Under the pieces are notes generated by a model. That model had not been told where the DNA came from and did not search any database. It worked only from the letters and a program-made list of their open reading frames with translations. The translations under genes were made by a program, and so were the position numbers. Of a DNA stretch of 64,000 bases, positions 58,448-64,000 are shown in pieces. The stretch is from Orientallactaga sibirica. Lineage: Eukaryota > Chordata > Mammalia > Rodentia > Dipodidae. Numbering within the stretch: position 1 is the first letter of the stretch; each line of letters begins with the position of its first letter. The stretch covers positions 12,246,501-12,310,500 of the forward strand of contig JAEOAD010000024.1 of the NCBI GenBank assembly GCA_036365145.1, written 5' to 3'.

Positions 58448-60949
58448 CCAGATATTTTGAGTCAGTGGGTTATAGCTGCCCTACCATTACCAGAGGCTAT
58501 AAATAAAGCTGCATGTTCTGTTCAGGCTTCCAGTGTAATTTTGTCTCACCATTCTAAGTACCTTTAGCAATGAATATGGTACTGTTGAGCTTCTGTATCT
58601 GTGACAAGAGTTAACTCTTACCTAGTGATGTCTGCTGCTACAGATCAATAGATTTCCATTTGTGTTGTTTTACATCTAATCTCACTCTTGAAATTTCTAC
58701 ACATTTCAGTCCTTTTGCAAGGTATAAGGCCTAGATTGTAAAAGCTTATAAAACTATGTTGGAGAATCTTATTAAATCCAGCCAAATACTACAAAATTTA
58801 ATACTACATAGCCCTAAAACCATATTACTCAGCATGAGGAATTAGAAAAGACGTCAAAATTATTAACATAAGTAAATATTTTATCGTGGAAAGCAAATAC
58901 CCGGTTCTTAATTCTACTACAATGACTTCATAAGCCTTCAGAATTAAGTGTAAAGCCATAGTATGGAATCAAAGTTAAACATGACACACATGAGTACGTA
59001 TGGGAATAATTTATGGCCTAAAATCTCCCCATCCAGCACTCTTTCTCCCAGGGAGAAATAAATAAAGAATGAGAGTCAGATCCAATAATTTGTAGCCATC
59101 ATTCATCGTTTTATAGGTGTAATTAGTAAGCTTAAGTGGAACTATGCTTGGAGATTTACTATCTCAGGAGTGTGATTATATATGAATTAGAAGAGTCTCT
59201 TCTTACTCCACACTATATAAAAACACAAATCATATTAAGAGAAATTTGTTAAAATATAATAAAAAATTAAGAAAGTAACTTTTCCATCTCAAATTTGAGT
59301 AAAACATTAAGTACCTTAACTTTAATTTTAAATGAGTCAAATAATTACACACAATACCTGACTTTGCAAATTAATATCCTAAAGCTATAACCTTTAAATT
59401 GACATAAATATTCTGAATCCTGCTATTTTTAAAATGGACTTGAAAATGTGGTGAGTGTAATTGTCTCTTGTTAGCTTAAATTGTGAGTAAAGTTACAGTA
59501 TGACAATGTACAAGCTAATAGGCTTTAATTGGCCTAAGCGAATTCAAAAAATAATCACAAGATATGTTTGCATTTTACCAAAATATAATATGATTGAAGC
59601 ATGATTATATTAGATTTGTGCATAGTCATAAAAGTAGCCACTGTTATTCAGCACATGGTCTCTGAAAGTCACCATTCTAAGTCTTTCATAGATATTAATT
59701 TATTTAAATATGTAACAGGTCAATGTCATGCATATTAATAATGTGTTTGAATTGTACAGTTTAGGAAACTTAAAGCTAAAAAATTTATTAACATCATTCA
59801 TTTATCTCTTTTTTATTTTAAAAATACTAAATATCAACATGGAATCTGAACCATAAATTCAAGATCCAGGATCTTTTTCTCCCTTTCCCCTCTTTCTCTC
59901 TGTATTCATAGTGTTTACACTTACAGGGAAAACTATTTAAATATTTTTACATTCTGATTGTTCAAAAGTACGAACAATGCAACAGTTCCCATAATAAATG
60001 AATGGTAATTTTGTCATCGAATTGCCAATTCTGGTCTACTTTCCTAGAAATAACATAAATTTATGTTAACTATTTGCTTTAAAATGACTTATTTAAATAA
60101 TCTATAATATTAATATTAAATTCTGTACTGGAATTCACCCTTTAACTGATTTATTAATTAATCCACAAAATGAGCGATTTTTTCTTTTATGTATTTTAGA
60201 GAAACTTTATTTTTAAAAAAAAAAACTTCTTGACAATGTACAAATGGAGAGAGGTTATAAGATCAGGAAATAACCTTGCCTCGATGGAAATGCCTTTTCA
60301 CTAGAGATGAGCTATACAGAAACCCAAAGTCAATTTAATTGATTTTTTAACACATTGCTAAACTTTACATGAAAAGAACTATATGTTTGCATTTTGAATC
60401 TTAATTCTTATAAATTTATGCCACCCTCATTGTCTAGCGTAACACTGAGCTCCTCACAGTCAATTCATAAATTATGGTGAGATAAAAAGATGGCTGCTGT
60501 GTAAGAAGCAAGGCATATAGAGACAAAAGGACTCAAGAGATCCTGACTTCACTATGGAGTTCAAGCAATTTACATGCATGTGCCTCAGTTGCCTCAAATA
60601 TTATATTAAAGGTGTTTGATATGGAAGTTAATAACATAAAAAGGAGAAAAAAACTATGCATAGTTTATTTTGCTTTGGAAATGAACTTACTCTGCGTAAT
60701 ATCCTGAAATACTATTGTGAGAAAAAAAAATGAATCCCATGAATAGATCAGCATCTCCCTTCCCTTATGTCTTTTGAACACCCAGGCCCTCTCCTAACAT
60801 TCTCTCTGTTCCCGGGAATACATACGATTTGGCACAAGAGGAGACTGTGCATTTCATCCCTTCCAAGGCACGTCTCTTGGTTTTCACTCTGATCCCTGAG
60901 TTTGTGAGCTCTGAAACCCCTGCTGCAAGTCTTCAGTGGACAGATTTAG
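58448..60949. other. Unique AT-rich DNA without recognisable insertions
   Basis: 2.5 kb with no SINE, L1 or LTR that I can identify and no exon supported. Confidence 0.5.
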
Positions 60950-62050
60950 GATGAAGTTGGGACTGGGCAGCTGCTGCCAAAAATACTGTCAATCTATCAG
61001 TTGTTAATAATAACAGATGAATGTTTATGGAGTCATTTCTTTGGAGCAGCTAAGATATTTTCAACCAATGAACCATTTCCCAAACAATTAAACATACTGA
61101 TTTTTCTCACCCATACCGTTCTAATTGCTTAGAATTTCAGTTATAAAATAACATTGTCATTGCAAGAAATCACCAGGCTTTACACATCTTATTTTTCAAA
61201 CTAACAAGCTTTATTCATTTACCAATTGCTTTGCCACCTTTGACTAAGTGAGATTGAACCTTCTTTTTTTAAATCGTGTTGCCGTTGTTAAAATGATACT
61301 GAATGGTAAATAATGTGTTTGTTTTTCAGCTGTTGAAAGTCTAAAGAGAGTTTTTTGAATAGTTCAATTATAAAAACATTTAAAACATACAAACTTCTGC
61401 AATTTTTATTTTAATGAAGATGAGAAGTTCATTAAAGAAGATAAATATTTCATTAGATCTTAAATAAAACAAAGAGATTTTTTGGCTTCTCTCAGCACAA
61501 AATTCCTTTGAAAGATTAATTAATACATGCAAATTATGCAAATTAGACCCATGCAAATATTTTATGAAGACAATTAAGGGAACCATTAATTACTGCTTTT
61601 TTTGCTTCAGTGAGATTCATTCATTTAATTTTAATTTCACTTTAACTGTTTTGATGTATAATCTTGCAGCTAAGAACTTTATCTTTCCTGGCGGGTCACT
61701 TAAACTTACAAATTCCATCAAGTGAGCACACAGAAATGTGTAAAGGTATTCTCAAGGCTGTGTTTAGTATCCAGAGAAATTTTTGACACAATGCACTCCC
61801 ACAAACAGGGAAACTGGAAAGGAATGTGAGCTCATTCTTGGACAAGGTTCAACCGCTGGAAAAGCAATTAATTTGCTTTGGCTGTGCTAATATAGGGGAA
61901 TTAGAAAGTGTGACACAAGACAAATAGAAATAATTAGTTCTCCAAAATGATGTTCTCATTAATATGGTTCGAACAGTAGAAATATATAAAAAAAATATTG
62001 TGGCATGTCTGCTTTCTGTCCCTAACCATGGGATGTGGAATAAGGTGCCC
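60950..62050. promoter_or_regulatory. Candidate conserved non-coding element / enhancer
   Basis: Retroelement-free block rich in binding words for developmental factors: POU octamers and TAATTA sites at 61515-61592, ggaatgtg (TEAD-type) near 61822, aagcaattaatttgc at 61862-61876 and ataattag near 61932. No open frames of note. The pattern is that of vertebrate non-coding enhancers. Conservation was not tested, so this is inference from composition and motifs only. Confidence 0.4.
61515..61592 (+). promoter_or_regulatory. Cluster of three POU octamers with homeodomain sites
   Basis: Perfect ATGCAAAT at 61527-61534, 61536-61543 and 61551-61558, all on the plus strand, spaced 9 and 15 bases apart. 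ATTAATTAAT at 61515-61524 and ATTAATTA at 61585-61592 flank them. The octamer is the known site of OCT/BRN-type POU factors, and TAATTA-type sites bind homeodomain proteins. Function is inferred. Confidence 0.55.
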
Positions 62051-62867
62051 TAAGCATTTTCATGTTTATAGTCAAAATAAAGATGGTTTAATTTTTGTTC
62101 CAAGTGAAGATTTATATCAGAGTGTTATATGACACAAATGTCTCGATATATACATACCATCAAAGGTGTTGATGTATTTCCTGTAACCATGGGTTTGTAT
62201 ACCAATTTTTTTTTGTTCATAAAATTTTATACTTCAATGAATAGAGATTTCCTTCTTTGTAATTAAAATACTTAAATATCACTCTTATGACTCTTGAAAA
62301 ATAATTACATGTTTTGATGTAAAAAATTGTATCCATGCTACATTTTAAAGAAGACATTCTGTTTATTAGGGTTACCTAAGTTGTACAGAGCATTTTCCTG
62401 GCTAAGTCTGGATACAAAAAGAGAAAACTGGATTTGTGAATATTAACTGTAAAATTCCATAGCATCAAAAGAAACTATATATATTTTCCTCTCTGACCAC
62501 ATTAAATGAGCAAATTAGTTGAATACAAGTATATCAATAAAGGTTTGGCACTCTAAGCACAAACACATTGCAAGTAAGCTTTCTTTAAATCTGAAGATAT
62601 CCCATTTAAAATTTAAGAAATTATTGTATTTATCAGGTTAACAAAACAAACTTCTAAAATATGTGTATTTGTAATTAATGACAGCAATTAAATATATAGT
62701 AAATATATAGTAAATTTTTTTTCTATATAACTGAAATGAAAGATTTGTTTAAAGACATGCTAAAACTTTGCTCTGCCCTGTATCTTGTGACTGACAAAAG
62801 GTGATAGGAAATCATATAAGTGGGCATCTATGATGATTAAGTTTGATGAACATAATCAAGTTCTTTA
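62051..62867. other. Unique AT-rich DNA, nothing recognised
   Basis: No supported feature. Confidence 0.5.
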
Positions 62868-63029
62868 AAAGTAGATCTTAAGGGCTGGGGAGATTGCTAA
62901 GTGGTTAAGGTGCTTGTCCTCTCAGCTTAAGGACCTGAGTTTGATTCCCTAGTACCCACATAAAGGCAGGCGGCTCATGTGTCTCAAGTTCCTTTGCAGT
63001 AGCTAGAGTCCCTGAGGCATCCATTCTCC

Positions 63030-63060
<31 letters not shown>

Positions 63061-63130
63061 ATTCTGCCTCTTTCTCTCTCTATCCCTCACAAATAAATAA
63101 ATTAATAAAATATAAAAAAGTATATCTTAA
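62868..63130 (+). mobile_element. B2/DIP-like SINE, short subtype
   Basis: Body 62882-63116: gggctggggagattgctaag, ttgattccctagtacccaca, a long CT tract and acaaataaataaatt. Target duplication aaagtagatcttaa before and aaagtatatcttaa after, one mismatch. Confidence 0.94.
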
Positions 63131-63387
63131 AATTAAATGTTCTTGCAAGGGTGTGTTTACATCACTCTAAATTCTCCATATTTCTTTTTCATATTCAACA
63201 CTGTTGGCACAGGTGCATGTTACACTTTCAAAGTTTGGATCATATGTGAATTTCATTGCTTCATATTGTCTAACCATTCTTCAATTTCACTAATTGTGAT
63301 ACTGAATCAAAATGTATCCAGCATTGGAATTTAGGACCTCCCCTATTAATTCTTTTCCCAATTTCCATTTATCAAACACTATTTTTA

Positions 63388-63600
63388 GGGCTGGAGAGAT
63401 GGCTCAGTAGTTAAGGCACTTGCCTGCAGATCCAGGCTCAATTCCTCAGTACCCACATTAAGGCAGATTAACAAGGTGGCACATGCATCTGGAGTTCGCA
63501 GTGACCAGAAGCCCTGGCGTGCCCATTCTCATTCACTATCTCTCTCTCTCCTTCCCTTTTTCTTTCTCTCTCAAATGAATAAATAAAACTTTAAAAAGCA
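63388..63600 (+). mobile_element. B2/DIP-like SINE, short subtype
   Basis: gggctggagagatggctcag, caattcctcagtacccacat, gcacatgcatctggagttcg, CT-rich part, then caaatgaataaataaaac. An internal deletion removes part of the head (ctgcagatccaggctc). Confidence 0.94.
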
Positions 63601-64000
63601 CAAAACCCCTACTCTTTTTATATTACAGTTCTTTAGATGATGGTTAAACTATATCACAAATATGTTCACAGCAAAGTTAATTTAATTCTATTTTATCTGT
63701 GTTCATAAAATTATTAGTTTGGTATTTAAGAATGATTTTCAAATCATGATACAAATGCCTTTATATAATGTCCACTTTCTCTCTCTAACCTTTTCATTCT
63801 AATCCATACTCCTTGACATTTCTTGACATAAGTAATGTGTCTTCTAACCTGTTAGAGTATCAATGCTGTGTTATTATTGCAAGAGAAAGTGATAGACATT
63901 TAAAGTTAAGACCAGTTTGTCATAACTTACTTTTCTTAGTATTTGATAACCATAATAAAAGTTGAAACAACAACCATTAAAATTTTTCAAGAAAATTAAT
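63601..64000. other. Unique DNA, nothing recognised
   Basis: AT-rich end of the window with no supported feature. Confidence 0.5.

Noticed and set aside
58490..58600. Possible ancient L1 fragment (ataaataaagctgcatg)
   Set aside because: Only one short stretch fits; order and length are insufficient for a call.

Overview
The window is nuclear DNA of a rodent, most likely a dipodoid (jerboa or jumping-mouse lineage). Its most abundant repeat is a tRNA-derived SINE of the B2 superfamily with a head reading gggctggagagatggctta, a CT-rich 3' part and an (AAATA)n tail. I infer this to be the dipodoid 'DIP' type; no database search was possible. Rodent B1 and B4-type SINEs, a rodent L1 lineage with a long 3'UTR, and MaLR-like solo LTRs accompany it. 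I see no CpG island, rRNA gene, true tRNA gene or CRISPR array. No reading frame is a convincing protein-coding gene: the longest (about 145 to 150 codons) lie in L1 sequence or in A/T-rich low-complexity DNA.

Layout. 1-31 kb is dense in retroelements: B2/DIP SINEs in both orientations, B4 elements near 3.5, 10.8 and 12.2 kb, L1 copies at 6.3-8.0 (-), 9.3 (+), 14.7-17.3 (-) and 26.6-27.9 kb (+), three near-identical solo LTRs at 5.3, 9.8 and 22.2 kb each with a perfect 5-bp target duplication, and a recent tandem duplication of about 1 kb at 19-21 kb whose junction is a chimeric B1. 31-43.6 kb has few recent insertions and contains a candidate minus-strand terminal exon with a long 3'UTR (34575 down to about 31810). 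43.6-58.4 kb is again crowded with SINEs, L1 3' ends and B4 elements. 58.4-62.9 kb is free of recognisable young retroelements and holds the best regulatory candidate, a tight cluster of three perfect POU octamers flanked by homeodomain-type TAATTA sites at 61.5 kb. Two more SINEs close the window.

Interpretation. This looks like intergenic or intronic DNA of a gene-poor, AT-rich region. Two parts may do work for the host: the candidate 3' terminal exon around 32-34.6 kb and the candidate enhancer around 61.5 kb. The rest is retroelement insertion, nesting, microsatellite growth out of SINE and L1 tails, and one B1-mediated unequal exchange. I could not name the host gene that the terminal exon would belong to.
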